From Bacteroidota bacterium (GTDB taxonomy: Bacteria; Bacteroidota; Bacteroidia; JABEUT01), in contig JABDGY010000008.1 in NCBI GenBank assembly GCA_013285805.1, positions 1 to 54,298 on the forward strand: 54,298 nucleotides of DNA, given 5' to 3'. A program made the translations under genes and the position numbers. The stretch's first letter is position 1, and each line of letters starts with the position of its first letter. This document shows positions 1 through 9,769 of this stretch, piece by piece. The notes below the pieces were generated by a model. It worked only from the letters and a program-made list of their open reading frames with translations. It searched no databases and was not told the DNA's origin.

Positions 1-3000
1 GCTGAAGTTTACCAGCCCTACCAGTTAGCCTTCGATACTGCAGGTAACTTATATTTTGTAGACGCTAATACCGCTACCGTGCGGAAGATTGATAAAACAA
101 CTAATGTTATTACTACCATTGCAGGTACGGGTGTACAGAACTACTACGGTGATGGCGGGAAGGCTGATACTGCTCAATTTATATCACCGACAGGTATTGC
201 TATTGATAAAAACAATAACATTTTTATAGCCGACCAGGCCAACAGCCGTATACGAAGAATTGATGGAGTTACATCAATAATAACTACCATAGGCGGTAAT
301 GGCACAAACGGGTTTCAGAATGGTTTTGCTTCTATATTTCAGTCACCTACAAACCTGGCATTAGACTCCGTAGGCAATGTTTATGTTTCAGACATGAGCA
401 ATAACATGGTGCGTGAAATATTTGTTTCAACAGACTCAGCTATAACTATTACAGGAACAGGTTCACAGGGATATTTTGGGAACCATGTAATGGCAAACAC
501 GGCCTCGCTCAATGGCCCTTTTGGTATTGGATTTGATAAATCAGGAGATATTATTTTCAGCGACGCCAATGATTATAAAATGCGTGAAATATCCTTTAGC
601 GGGCCTTCTATTACAAGCCAGCCTCCTGCCACAATTTATACATGCCCTGGTTTGGGGAATAAAATAGGTATTGGTGTTTCGGGCAGCGGTGTTACCTACC
701 AATGGTATGTTGATTCCACAGGAAGCGGAAGTAATTTAGTGCCTGTAACCAATGGTGCTGAATTTTCAGGCGCTAATGCCGATTCACTGTTAATTAGCAG
801 CATAGAAACCTCTACGCTTGCATTTCAATGCTCAATAAATGGAGGGTATGTTAACTCGATACTGGTACAGGATAATCTTGTTCCAGCTCCTTCTCTCAGA
901 TATATTGGAAAGTATTTACGGGGTAATAGCATTTGCTCGAACAGTAGTGCGGATATTGGTTTTGCAGATATGAGCATTGGTTTAATTAAACCCAGGCATG
1001 GAAAAGGTATTCCCTACGATGAAGATTTCTATTCATGGAGTGCAAGCCCAGGTGATACAAGTACCGGTTATAGTACTACTATATATGTGAACCCAAGTGT
1101 AACTACAACTTATACGCTTATGGTTAACAACGGGGCTTGTACCATTGATACTACTGTTACTGTGTATGTTCACACGCACACACTTGAAGCCAATGTTCTC
1201 CCTGCCTCACCCGTTTGCCAAGGCACAACAGTTACCTTGTATGGTAAGGGTGGCAGCAATTACCAATGGATGGATACTACAACTTATGCTTATACCACCA
1301 ATGGTGTGGGCTTTCCTATTGGTAAAACTACTACTTACTTTATGAGTGGTACTGATACTTATGGATGCTCCTATACCGATACATTAACTGTAGTTGTTAA
1401 CCCCATACCTGCTGTTACCGCTAATGCTTCTAAAGATTCTATTTGCTCAGGCAACTCTGTTACACTTACGGGTGGTGGAGCACTTTCATATTCCTGGAGC
1501 AATGGCGTTACAAATGGTGTTCCGTTCATACCTACAGCATCGGGTGTTTATTCTTTAACAGGTACAGATGCTAATGGTTGCAGCGCTACGGCTAACGTGG
1601 CTGTTACAATAATGGCACAACCACCGGTTTCCGGTATGGCCAGCCCGGCTACTGTTTGCGGAGGCGATTCACTTACGTTGACCGGCAGCGGAGCTGTTTC
1701 ATATACATGGAGCGGAGGCGCTACTAATGGCGTGCCTTTTGTTCCTGCAAGTACAACTACATACACTGTTACAGGAACCAGTGCTTTTGGTTGTACCAAT
1801 ACATCGCTTGTTTCTGTAACCGTGAACCCTAAACCACCCGTTAAAGCTATTGCCTTCCCCAGCGCCGGCGTTTGCCAGGGTTCAACTGTAACATTGCTTG
1901 GCGGCGGCGGAGTATCTTATTCATGGAGTGGCGGCGCAAACAATGGAGTGGCTTTTGTACCTCCCGGAACTACCACTTATACAGTAACGGGTACTGATGC
2001 CAATGGCTGTACGGCTACAGATTCTGTCAGAGTTGTGGTAGATAACGCCATAATAATTGCACCTACCTCTGCAAGCACTTTATGCGGACAAAATAATGGT
2101 ACTGCATCAGTATCGGTTTCAAGTGGCATTCCTCCCTATACTTATTTATGGAGCACAACCCCTATTTCAACTAATTCGTCTGTCGACAGCCTTGCACCCG
2201 GAGTATATGTGGTTACCGTAACCGATTCGGCTCATTGTAACTCTACACAGGCTATAAGCATTGGCGGTTCTTCCGCGCCTGTTCTTACAGTTGCCACAAC
2301 AAACAGCAATTGCGGTACCAGGGGAACCGGTTCGGCCAGCGTTGTAGTTACCGGCGGAACAACACCCTATCACTACTTATGGAACAACGGCGATACACTT
2401 TCAAATGATTACAATCTTAGAGCTGCCACCTATATTATTACAGTAACCGATGCCAACGGTTGCTCTACTTTCGCCCCGGCAATTGTAAACAATGCCAACG
2501 GGCCGGTGGTTACAATAACTTCGCAGCAAAATGTTATGTGTTACGGAAATGCCACAGGCTCTATTTCGGTAACTGTATCAAGCGGCACCCCTCCTTACCA
2601 GTACCTTTGGTCGAACGGGGCCACTGTATCGTCAATTACTAACCTGCCAGCAGGGCCTTACCAGCTAACGGTTATGGATGCCGATAGTTGCACCAGTGTA
2701 AGAAGTTTCACTATTACCCAACCCATTTCTCTTACTGCTACCACTTCAACAATTAAAGCCGATTGCGGTGTAGCCGATGGTTCCGCCTCAATATCAGCAG
2801 CCGGCGGCACTTCGCCTTTCCTATACTCATGGAATACAGGAGCTACTACTTCTTCCATTTCTTCAGTGCTGGCAGGGGTTTACTTTGTTACCGTTACCGA
2901 CGGTAATGGATGCCAGGATTCACTTACAATACCTCTCAGCAATAAAACAGGCCCCTCAGTTTCGCTCACTATTTCATCAAATGCAGGTTGTGGCAGCGGA

Positions 3001-4023
3001 GGATTACTTTCTGCTTCTGCTACGGGTGGCACTACGCCTTACACGTATAAATGGTCGAACGGAGCTACCGCTTCTTCCATATCAAATGTTCCGGCGGGCG
3101 ATTACTTTGTTACGGTTACCGATGCACACGGTTGCCTGGGTACTGCTGATACTTCTATCTCTGAAATTACTCCTCCTGTACTTCCTTTATGTATGGTTAC
3201 GGTTGATACTGCCAGTGTCCACAACCTGGTTATATGGGATAAAACAGCGGCAACCAATATTGACCATTATAATGTTTACAAGGAAAGTACTACCGCAGGT
3301 GTATACTTTTTGGTGACTTCAGTACCTTACACCAGCCCTGCCACATTCATTGATACTCTCTCAAACCCGATGATACGCAGCTGGAGATATAAATTAACCC
3401 AGGTTGACACTTGCGGCAATGAATCGCCACAGAGCCCTGACCATAAAACCATGCACGTTACTGTAAACAAAGGAGTTGGAAACACCATTAACCTTATCTG
3501 GGATGGTTATGAAGGACTTGCCTTCTCAACCTATTACATTTACAGGGATACTATGCCTGATACCTACACTCTATTTGACTCGGTGCCAAACACTATTTAT
3601 ACTTATACCGATGTACATCCGATGAATACCAAAAAGACTTCTCTCTATCATATAGGTATTGATAACCCGGGCAGCTGTACTCCGCTGCGTACTCTTGCTA
3701 TAAACTACAATTCATCCAAGTCGAACTCCGGTAATATTACCTTAACATCAGTACCTGAAATAAGCGACTTCACCAATTGTACAGTTTTCCCAAATCCTTC
3801 TTCAGGTGTGTTTACTGTTAATATGACACTTTCTCAGAATACACAGAACTTGTCACTGAAAGTGATAAATGAACTTGGACAGGAAGTTTACGAACAATCG
3901 TATTCAAGAATTGCTGGGCAATTTACCAGGGAACTTAATTTATCTGACCTTGCCAAAGGGGTATATTTCCTGAAAATATCTTCTGACCAGGGTAATGTAT
4001 ACAAGAAAATTGTTTTACAATAA
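1..4023 (+). CDS. Giant T9SS-secreted NHL/SprB-repeat surface protein (5' end outside window)
   Basis: The frame is open from base 1, and the bases before the first internal Met at 79 already encode an NHL-type strand, so the true start lies upstream. Visible order: four to five NHL repeats (to about base 590), an Ig-like segment, about four Cys-bounded Ig/PKD-like units with the pattern S-Y-x-W-S-G-G then T-Y-T-V-T-G-T-D-A-N-G-C (about 1400-2040), five SprB-type repeats ending V-T-V-T-D-x-x-G-C (about 2040-3160), an FN3-like region, and a type A T9SS sorting domain starting at the V-F-P-N-P-S motif (about 3780 on) and ending K-K-I-V-L-Q. Such domains direct export through the outer membrane by T9SS and anchoring or release at the cell surface. 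Role is probably adhesion or gliding-associated (inference). The next gene is a tandem paralogue. Family assignment is sure; ligand is unknown. Confidence 0.9.
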   Translation, partial: AEVYQPYQLAFDTAGNLYFVDANTATVRKIDKTTNVITTIAGTGVQNYYGDGGKADTAQFISPTGIAIDKNNNIFIADQANSRIRRIDGVTSIITTIGGNGTNGFQNGFASIFQSPTNLALDSVGNVYVSDMSNNMVREIFVSTDSAITITGTGSQGYFGNHVMANTASLNGPFGIGFDKSGDIIFSDANDYKMREISFSGPSITSQPPATIYTCPGLGNKIGIGVSGSGVTYQWYVDSTGSGSNLVPVTNGAEFSGANADSLLISSIETSTLAFQCSINGGYVNSILVQDNLVPAPSLRYIGKYLRGNSICSNSSADIGFADMSIGLIKPRHGKGIPYDEDFYSWSASPGDTSTGYSTTIYVNPSVTTTYTLMVNNGACTIDTTVTVYVHTHTLEANVLPASPVCQGTTVTLYGKGGSNYQWMDTTTYAYTTNGVGFPIGKTTTYFMSGTDTYGCSYTDTLTVVVNPIPAVTANASKDSICSGNSVTLTGGGALSYSWSNGVTNGVPFIPTASGVYSLTGTDANGCSATANVAVTIMAQPPVSGMASPATVCGGDSLTLTGSGAVSYTWSGGATNGVPFVPASTTTYTVTGTSAFGCTNTSLVSVTVNPKPPVKAIAFPSAGVCQGSTVTLLGGGGVSYSWSGGANNGVAFVPPGTTTYTVTGTDANGCTATDSVRVVVDNAIIIAPTSASTLCGQNNGTASVSVSSGIPPYTYLWSTTPISTNSSVDSLAPGVYVVTVTDSAHCNSTQAISIGGSSAPVLTVATTNSNCGTRGTGSASVVVTGGTTPYHYLWNNGDTLSNDYNLRAATYIITVTDANGCSTFAPAIVNNANGPVVTITSQQNVMCYGNATGSISVTVSSGTPPYQYLWSNGATVSSITNLPAGPYQLTVMDADSCTSVRSFTITQPISLTATTSTIKADCGVADGSASISAAGGTSPFLYSWNTGATTSSISSVLAGVYFVTVTDGNGCQDSLTIPLSNKTGPSVSLTISSNAGCGSGGLLSASATGGTTPYTYKWSNGATASSISNVPAGDYFVTVTDAHGCLGTADTSISEITPPVLPLCMVTVDTASVHNLVIWDKTAATNIDHYNVYKESTTAGVYFLVTSVPYTSPATFIDTLSNPMIRSWRYKLTQVDTCGNESPQSPDHKTMHVTVNKGVGNTINLIWDGYEGLAFSTYYIYRDTMPDTYTLFDSVPNTIYTYTDVHPMNTKKTSLYHIGIDNPGSCTPLRTLAINYNSSKSNSGNITLTSVPEISDFTNCTVFPNPSSGVFTVNMTLSQNTQNLSLKVINELGQEVYEQSYSRIAGQFTRELNLSDLAKGVYFLKISSDQGNVYKKIVLQ

Positions 4024-4077
4024 CTAAAATCTACAAACCAATAAGTATATAATCATCTTACAATAAAACCGTAAATC

Positions 4078-7000
4078 ATGCAAAACTTCTACCGAATTTC
4101 CCGACTTACATTACTTGCCATTTTTTGTTTCAGCATAAGCAGTACGCTGAAAGCCCAGGTTATTTTAACCGATGCCGGTAACGGTACTTATGGTTATTCC
4201 GGCGACGGAAGTGCTGCCACAGCTTCAGAAGTGGAAACGCCTTACAGTGTGGTGGTTGACAAAGCAGGCAACATTTATATAGCCGATTATGGTGTAGACG
4301 TAATTCGTAAAGTCACTGTGTCAACTGGTATTATTACAACCCTTGCCGGAAGCGGTAACGCTAACTATTCCGATGGCTTAGGAACAGCAGCCTCTTTTAA
4401 TGGCATTGAAGGTTTAGCCATTGATACTGCATCAGGTAACCTTTATGTGGCCGATGCCAATAACCAACGCATACGTATGGTTACACCGGGAGGCGTAGTA
4501 ACAACCATTGCAGGAACAGGTACTGCCGGTTTCTTTGGCGATGGCGCTCCTGCATCAGGCTGCCAGTTAAACTACCCTTCAGGGGTTGCAGTAGATAAAT
4601 CAGGTAATATTTACATAGCTGATAATGCCAATAACCGTATTCGCGAAATAACGGGAAGCACCATAAACACTATTGTAGGTAATGGAACAGCAGGGTTTGC
4701 TGGTGATGGTGCTGCGGCTACTCTTGCTGAATTGAATGCCCCCTCCTGCATAGCGGTTGATAAAGCTGGCAATATTTATATAGCAGATGCATCTAACCAA
4801 CGTATACGTAAAGTAAATGCAATAACACAGACCATTTCAACTATTGCAGGTAATGGTAATACCGGTTATATTGGAACAAATATACCGGCTACAAACGCCC
4901 AGTTATACAACCCCTGGGGAATTGCCGTTGATGCGAGTGGTAATGTTTACTTTGCCGATCAGAGTAATAATATGATAGAGGAGGTATTTGCCAGTAACGA
5001 TAGTATTACTCTTCTTGCAGGCTTTGGCCAGTATTCATACGGCTATAATGGCGACCATATACCCGGAATAAATGCCGAATTATATACTCCATTGGGATTA
5101 GCTATAGATGATTCTTCTAATATTTATTTTGCCGATGAGAATAATTACAGGGTTAGGGAATTAAAAGTAACAGGGCCCAATATTGTGGTAGAACCGCAGT
5201 CAAATGATAATGTTTGCCCGGGTGCACCTACCTATGTTAGCATTGTCACTTCGGGAACCGGTGTTACCTATCAGTGGTTAGTAGATTCCAATTATTCCAA
5301 CTGGGATACCGTTAAAAATGGCGCAGTTTATTCCGGCGCTACGTCTGATACACTTAAATTTAACGTGGGCACGCAACAGGGAAATAGCTATCAGTATATG
5401 TGCGTTATTAATAACGGATACGAAACTTCCACTGTTGGCAATGTTTATATCAATTATCTTCCTAATGTTAATCTGGGTTATCCAACCGACAGTATCTGCC
5501 CCGGTACACCTACGCAAATAAGCGCATGGATAGGTGGCGGTAGCCGTATTAAACCTTTACATCATCCGGCAGTGCCTGCCAGCGGTATTTTATGGAGCAC
5601 CGGCGATTCTACCGATACAATTACGGTAATGCCATTGGTTACCACCAAATATACTGTTACAGCTACTCAGAGTGGATGCTCTGTTACCGATACCATTACT
5701 GTTGATGTTGACCGTACTAAGGTTTCCGTTAAAGCATTCCCGTCAACATCAGTTTGTTCGGGTAATACTGTTACTTTATTCGGCCAGGGTGTAAGCTCAT
5801 ATTCATGGAGCAGTGGTATTAATAACGGGGTAGGGTTTACCCCGCCGGGAACAAGTACATATACTGTAACCGGTGTTGACGATATAGGATGTTTAATAAA
5901 AGATAGCGTAACCATAACCGTGAATCCATTGCCGGTAGTTACAATTACCTCAACCTCGGCTACCGATACAATATGCCAGGGAACCAGCCTCACCCTTTCG
6001 GGCGGAGGAGCTGTTTCATATAACTGGAGCGGAGGGGTAGTTAATAATACTGCTTTCACTCCTTCATCTTCCGAGGTTTACTACCTCACCGGAACCGATG
6101 CTAATGGCTGTTCAGGCACTACATCTATTCCTATCACCGTTGCTCCATTACCTGTTATAACGGGTACTGCTTCACCTTCAACTGTATGCGCGGGCGGTTC
6201 AGTTACACTTACAGGTAACGGTGGTTCATCATACGTATGGAGCGGTGGTGTTACCAATGGCGTTGCTTTTACCCCGGTTACTTCGGGAACATATACAGTT
6301 ACAGGCACCGATGCAGCAGGCTGCACCGGAAGCGGCCAGGTAATCATTACCGTTTCGCCCAAGCCAATCATTACAGCTAATGCATTCCCTTCCGCTACCT
6401 TGTGCGAGGGTTCTTCAGTAGCATTATTCGGCGGAGGCGGCGTTTCATATGCATGGAGCGGCAGTGTAAACAATGGCGTTTCTTTCAACCCAACATCTTC
6501 AGGCACATATACTGTTACCGGAGTTGATGTTAACGGTTGTTTCAATAAAGATTCAATAATGATAACCGTTAATAAAAAAGTTGTTATTACACCTGTCACT
6601 TCAAACACTTCATGCGGATTGAAGAATGGTTCAGCTTCAGTAATAGCATCCAATGGCCTTCCTCCTTACACTTACTTATGGAGTACGACCCCTGCGTCTA
6701 CCAGTTCTTCGGTTGACAGCCTTGGAGCAGGAACTTACGTAGTTACCGTTTCCGATTCTGCAAAGTGCCCTTCAACCCTTGTTATTGGTATTGGCGCTTC
6801 AACGGCACCTATTTTATCGGTTACCACTACCCCTAGCAATTGCGGCACGGTAGGTACAGGTTCGGCTTCGGTATCAGTTACCGGCGGTACCGCCCCTTAC
6901 AAGCTTATGTGGAACAATGGTGATACCCTTGCTAATGATTACAACCTGAAAGCAGCCACCTATATTATTACCGTTACCGACGTAAACGGCTGTTCTACTT

Positions 7001-8559
7001 TTGCCCCTGGCATTGTTACCAATGCCAACGGCCCTAAAATTTCTATCTCTTCGCAATCGAATGTAAAATGTTACGGCAGTACTTCAGGCGCACTATCAGT
7101 TTCTGTTTCAGGCGGTGTTTCTCCTTACACCTACTTATGGTCGAATGGAGCTACCACCTCAGCAATTGGCGCACTGCAAGCCGGGCCCTACCAGCTTGTG
7201 GTTATGGATGCCGACAGTTGCACCAGCGTAATGAGCTTTAACATTACACAGCCTGCGGCACTCACACTTACATCATCTATAGTTAAATCAGACTGCGGTG
7301 TTTCCGATGGCGATGCTTCGGTAGCAGTAAGCGGCGGAACTTCTCCTTTCACATACGCATGGAACAATGGTGCAACTACTTCAAATAACACATCGGTTAT
7401 GGCCGGTGTTTATGAAGCGACTGTAACGGATGGTAATGGTTGTATAGATTCTGTAGCTGTTGCTGTAAGCGATAAAACAGGCCCTACCGTTTCTCTTGAC
7501 GTAACGGCTAATGCAGGTTGCGGAAGTGGTGGTTCTGTTACTGCCACAGCAACGGGTGGAGCTTCGCCTTACACTTATACATGGTCTGATGGGCTTACTT
7601 CCACATCAATATCGAATGTGCCTGCCGGTAACTACTTTGTTACTGTTACCGACCACCTTGGTTGCGTAGGTTCGGCCGATACTATTATCACCGAAACCGT
7701 ACCTGCGGTGCTTCCGATATGTATGGTTACTGTTGACTCAGCCAGCAGCCACAACCTTGTTATATGGGATAAAACAGTTGCCACAAATATTGACCATTAC
7801 AATGTTTATAAAGAAAGCACCACAGCAGGTGTATACTTCATGGTAGCTTCAGTACCATATACAAGCCCTGCTACCTATGTTGACTCGCTCTCTAACCCAA
7901 TGGTACGCAGCTGGAGGTATAAAATATCTCAGGTAGATACTTGCGGCAACGAGTCGCCTTTAAGCCCCGACCACAAAACCATGCACCTAACTGTGAACGA
8001 AGGTGTGGGTAACGTTATAAACCTGATTTGGGATAACTACGAAGGCCTCACATTCTATACATATTATGTATACAGGGACACCCTTCCGTTTACCTATACC
8101 AAGATTGACTCTATCCCGAATAACATTTTTACCTATACCGACCTGCACCCGCTGGTTACTAACAAAACAGCGCTCTATCACATAGGTATTGATAACCCGG
8201 GTAGCTGTACTCCGTTGCGTACACTGGCTATCAATTACAATTCATCCAAATCGAACTCGGGTAATATTGTATTTGTACCAACCGGTATCGCCACAGTATC
8301 TGATTTGAACAATTGCTCGGTATATCCTAATCCTTCCAATGGCAGGGTAACTGTAAGTATGAATCTTTCGCAGAATACGCAGAGCCTGTCGCTGAAAGTG
8401 ATTAACACACTGGGTCAGGAAGTATATGCTCAATCATATTCAAGAATTGGCGGACAATTCACGAAAGAACTCGATCTCTCTGACTTAGCTAAGGGAGTTT
8501 ACTTCCTCAAGTTGTCAGATAATCAATCGACCGTATACAAGAAGATTGTGTTGCAATAA
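4078..8559 (+). CDS. Giant T9SS-secreted NHL/SprB-repeat surface protein, tandem paralogue of the preceding gene
   Basis: A 1493-residue protein starting with a Sec signal peptide (cleavage after S-T-L-K-A-Q, about residue 27). Residues about 30-365 hold six or so NHL repeats of the type G-N-I-Y-I-A-D-x-x-N-x-R-I-R, expected to form a beta-propeller. An Ig-like region (365-550) and four Cys-framed Ig/PKD-like repeats (about 545-830) follow, then five SprB-like repeats (about 839-1200), an FN3-like region (about 1215-1400) and a type A T9SS sorting domain from N-C-S-V-Y-P-N-P (about 1410) to the end. It begins 54 bases after its paralogue, and the C-terminal third of the two proteins is nearly identical. 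A strong terminator follows, so the pair probably forms one transcript. Likely a cell-surface adhesin; the substrate cannot be read from sequence. Confidence 0.93.
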   Translation: MQNFYRISRLTLLAIFCFSISSTLKAQVILTDAGNGTYGYSGDGSAATASEVETPYSVVVDKAGNIYIADYGVDVIRKVTVSTGIITTLAGSGNANYSDGLGTAASFNGIEGLAIDTASGNLYVADANNQRIRMVTPGGVVTTIAGTGTAGFFGDGAPASGCQLNYPSGVAVDKSGNIYIADNANNRIREITGSTINTIVGNGTAGFAGDGAAATLAELNAPSCIAVDKAGNIYIADASNQRIRKVNAITQTISTIAGNGNTGYIGTNIPATNAQLYNPWGIAVDASGNVYFADQSNNMIEEVFASNDSITLLAGFGQYSYGYNGDHIPGINAELYTPLGLAIDDSSNIYFADENNYRVRELKVTGPNIVVEPQSNDNVCPGAPTYVSIVTSGTGVTYQWLVDSNYSNWDTVKNGAVYSGATSDTLKFNVGTQQGNSYQYMCVINNGYETSTVGNVYINYLPNVNLGYPTDSICPGTPTQISAWIGGGSRIKPLHHPAVPASGILWSTGDSTDTITVMPLVTTKYTVTATQSGCSVTDTITVDVDRTKVSVKAFPSTSVCSGNTVTLFGQGVSSYSWSSGINNGVGFTPPGTSTYTVTGVDDIGCLIKDSVTITVNPLPVVTITSTSATDTICQGTSLTLSGGGAVSYNWSGGVVNNTAFTPSSSEVYYLTGTDANGCSGTTSIPITVAPLPVITGTASPSTVCAGGSVTLTGNGGSSYVWSGGVTNGVAFTPVTSGTYTVTGTDAAGCTGSGQVIITVSPKPIITANAFPSATLCEGSSVALFGGGGVSYAWSGSVNNGVSFNPTSSGTYTVTGVDVNGCFNKDSIMITVNKKVVITPVTSNTSCGLKNGSASVIASNGLPPYTYLWSTTPASTSSSVDSLGAGTYVVTVSDSAKCPSTLVIGIGASTAPILSVTTTPSNCGTVGTGSASVSVTGGTAPYKLMWNNGDTLANDYNLKAATYIITVTDVNGCSTFAPGIVTNANGPKISISSQSNVKCYGSTSGALSVSVSGGVSPYTYLWSNGATTSAIGALQAGPYQLVVMDADSCTSVMSFNITQPAALTLTSSIVKSDCGVSDGDASVAVSGGTSPFTYAWNNGATTSNNTSVMAGVYEATVTDGNGCIDSVAVAVSDKTGPTVSLDVTANAGCGSGGSVTATATGGASPYTYTWSDGLTSTSISNVPAGNYFVTVTDHLGCVGSADTIITETVPAVLPICMVTVDSASSHNLVIWDKTVATNIDHYNVYKESTTAGVYFMVASVPYTSPATYVDSLSNPMVRSWRYKISQVDTCGNESPLSPDHKTMHLTVNEGVGNVINLIWDNYEGLTFYTYYVYRDTLPFTYTKIDSIPNNIFTYTDLHPLVTNKTALYHIGIDNPGSCTPLRTLAINYNSSKSNSGNIVFVPTGIATVSDLNNCSVYPNPSNGRVTVSMNLSQNTQSLSLKVINTLGQEVYAQSYSRIGGQFTKELDLSDLAKGVYFLKLSDNQSTVYKKIVLQ

Positions 8560-8580
8560 TAAATTATAAGTAATACAGAA

Positions 8581-8608
8581 AAGGCTGACAGTATTGTCAG
8601 CCTTTTTT
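8581..8608 (+). terminator. Rho-independent terminator after the giant surface-protein pair
   Basis: A perfect 10-bp stem (8581-8590 with 8595-8604) closes a 4-base loop and runs straight into a T-tract. It lies 21 bases after the stop codon of the second giant gene and ends that transcript. Confidence 0.9.
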
Positions 8609-8640
8609 ATTTGACGGCATCTGAACATGTATGTCTCATT

Positions 8641-8778
8641 AGATTCCTCACTTCGTTCGGAATGACAAAAAACTGTCGGGTACTATTATGAATTGGAGCA
8701 GTGTCGAACTGGCTCCAATTCAACATAAATAATTCCTATAACTGTCATTCCGATCCGCCGGCTGGCGGAGAGGAATCT
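8641..8778. repeat. Nested inverted-repeat element (REP/MITE-like)
   Basis: Outer arms AGATTCCT (8641-8648) and AGGAATCT (8771-8778) pair, as do CGGAATGACA (8658-8667) and TGTCATTCCG (8743-8752). Between them a perfect 9-bp inverted repeat (8691-8699 / 8712-8720) forms an inner hairpin, and the right arm carries its own 6-bp hairpin (8754-8759 / 8764-8769). No gene fits here. From memory, phrases of this type recur between genes in many Bacteroidota genomes; I cannot verify this here. Confidence 0.7.
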
Positions 8779-8781
8779 CCT

Positions 8782-9738
8782 TTACTTAAGGCCCAATACT
8801 GTCAAAATTTTCTCCGCCAGTATAGCCGCAATCTTTTCATTCGATTCATGAGTCCAGCCTGCAATGTGCGGTGTAAACACCACCCTGTCGCTTTTTATTA
8901 AATATTGAAAAGCTTCGGGTAATTTGCTTTGGTCAATATCTTCAAACGAAATCTTTTCATATTCCAGTACATCAAGGCATGCGCCAATTACCTTACCCGA
9001 TTTCATCATCTGTACAAGGTCATCCGTCTTCACCACTTTGCCGCGGGCAGTATTAATCAAATAAATATTCTTCCTGAATTTTTCAAGGAATGATTTATCT
9101 ATCATGTAATGCGTTTCTTCCGTCAGCGGAATATGTAAACTTAGCACATCTGCTTTTTCAAACAGTTGTTCCAATGTTGCTTCTTTTGCATATTCATCAG
9201 AAAAGCCCTTTTTGTATTTATCATAGGCCAGCACACTTACTCCAAAGCCCTTCAGGCGCTGTGCAAAAGCACTGCCCATATTTCCATATCCAATTATACC
9301 CACGGTCTTACCTTGCAACTCCACTCCACGGTTTCCTTCGCGTATCCACTTGCCATGCCTTACTTCATTATCGGCCCTTAAAATATTATTAAACAGGCAC
9401 AACAGCATACCCAAAGCATGTTCGCCAACAGCATCGCGGTTGCCTTCGGGTGCATGCAGGCAATGTATGCCCATGCTGTGTGCATAGTGCACATCAATAT
9501 TCTCCATACCGGCACCGGCACGGGCAATGAATTTAAGATTGGTTCCTTTGCTTATTATTTCTTTATCAAGTTTTATACGGCTGCGGATAACTACACCTAT
9601 GTAATTAGGCAATTCCTTTTCTATTATTGCTTTATCCCACTCATATTGCAAATCGCACACAAGCCCTGCTGCTTCCAGTTCTTTTTGTAAAAGCGGGTGA
9701 ACAGAATCGATGAAGAGGATGCTTATTGTTGTGGGCAT
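8782..9738 (-). CDS. D-2-hydroxyacid dehydrogenase (phosphoglycerate dehydrogenase-like)
   Basis: 318 residues, a cytoplasmic NAD-dependent oxidoreductase of the D-isomer 2-hydroxyacid dehydrogenase family. The Rossmann motif G-Y-G-N-M-G is at 150-155, and the catalytic set is Arg232 (N-T-A-R-G), Glu259 (L-D-V-L-E) and His291 (T-P-H-I-A-G-W). It resembles SerA-type phosphoglycerate dehydrogenase but lacks an ACT regulatory domain. No other serine-pathway gene is near, so the exact substrate stays open. It lies 31 bases downstream of the KAP NTPase gene in the same direction and may share its transcript. A second, divergent family member lies at 23084-24055. Confidence 0.88.
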   Translation of the reverse strand: MPTTISILFIDSVHPLLQKELEAAGLVCDLQYEWDKAIIEKELPNYIGVVIRSRIKLDKEIISKGTNLKFIARAGAGMENIDVHYAHSMGIHCLHAPEGNRDAVGEHALGMLLCLFNNILRADNEVRHGKWIREGNRGVELQGKTVGIIGYGNMGSAFAQRLKGFGVSVLAYDKYKKGFSDEYAKEATLEQLFEKADVLSLHIPLTEETHYMIDKSFLEKFRKNIYLINTARGKVVKTDDLVQMMKSGKVIGACLDVLEYEKISFEDIDQSKLPEAFQYLIKSDRVVFTPHIAGWTHESNEKIAAILAEKILTVLGLK

Positions 9739-9769
9739 TAGATTTGGTTTGTGAGTGTGAAAATAAGAA

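Noticed and set aside
1400-7680. Regularly spaced repeats that could look like a CRISPR array
   Set aside because: The repeats stay in one long open frame and encode Ig/SprB protein units of 50-70 residues; there are no short identical direct repeats with unique spacers.
8701-8901. Short plus-strand frame overlapping the start of the dehydrogenase region
   Set aside because: It runs through the inverted-repeat element and antisense to a well-supported dehydrogenase; no ribosome site or recognisable product.
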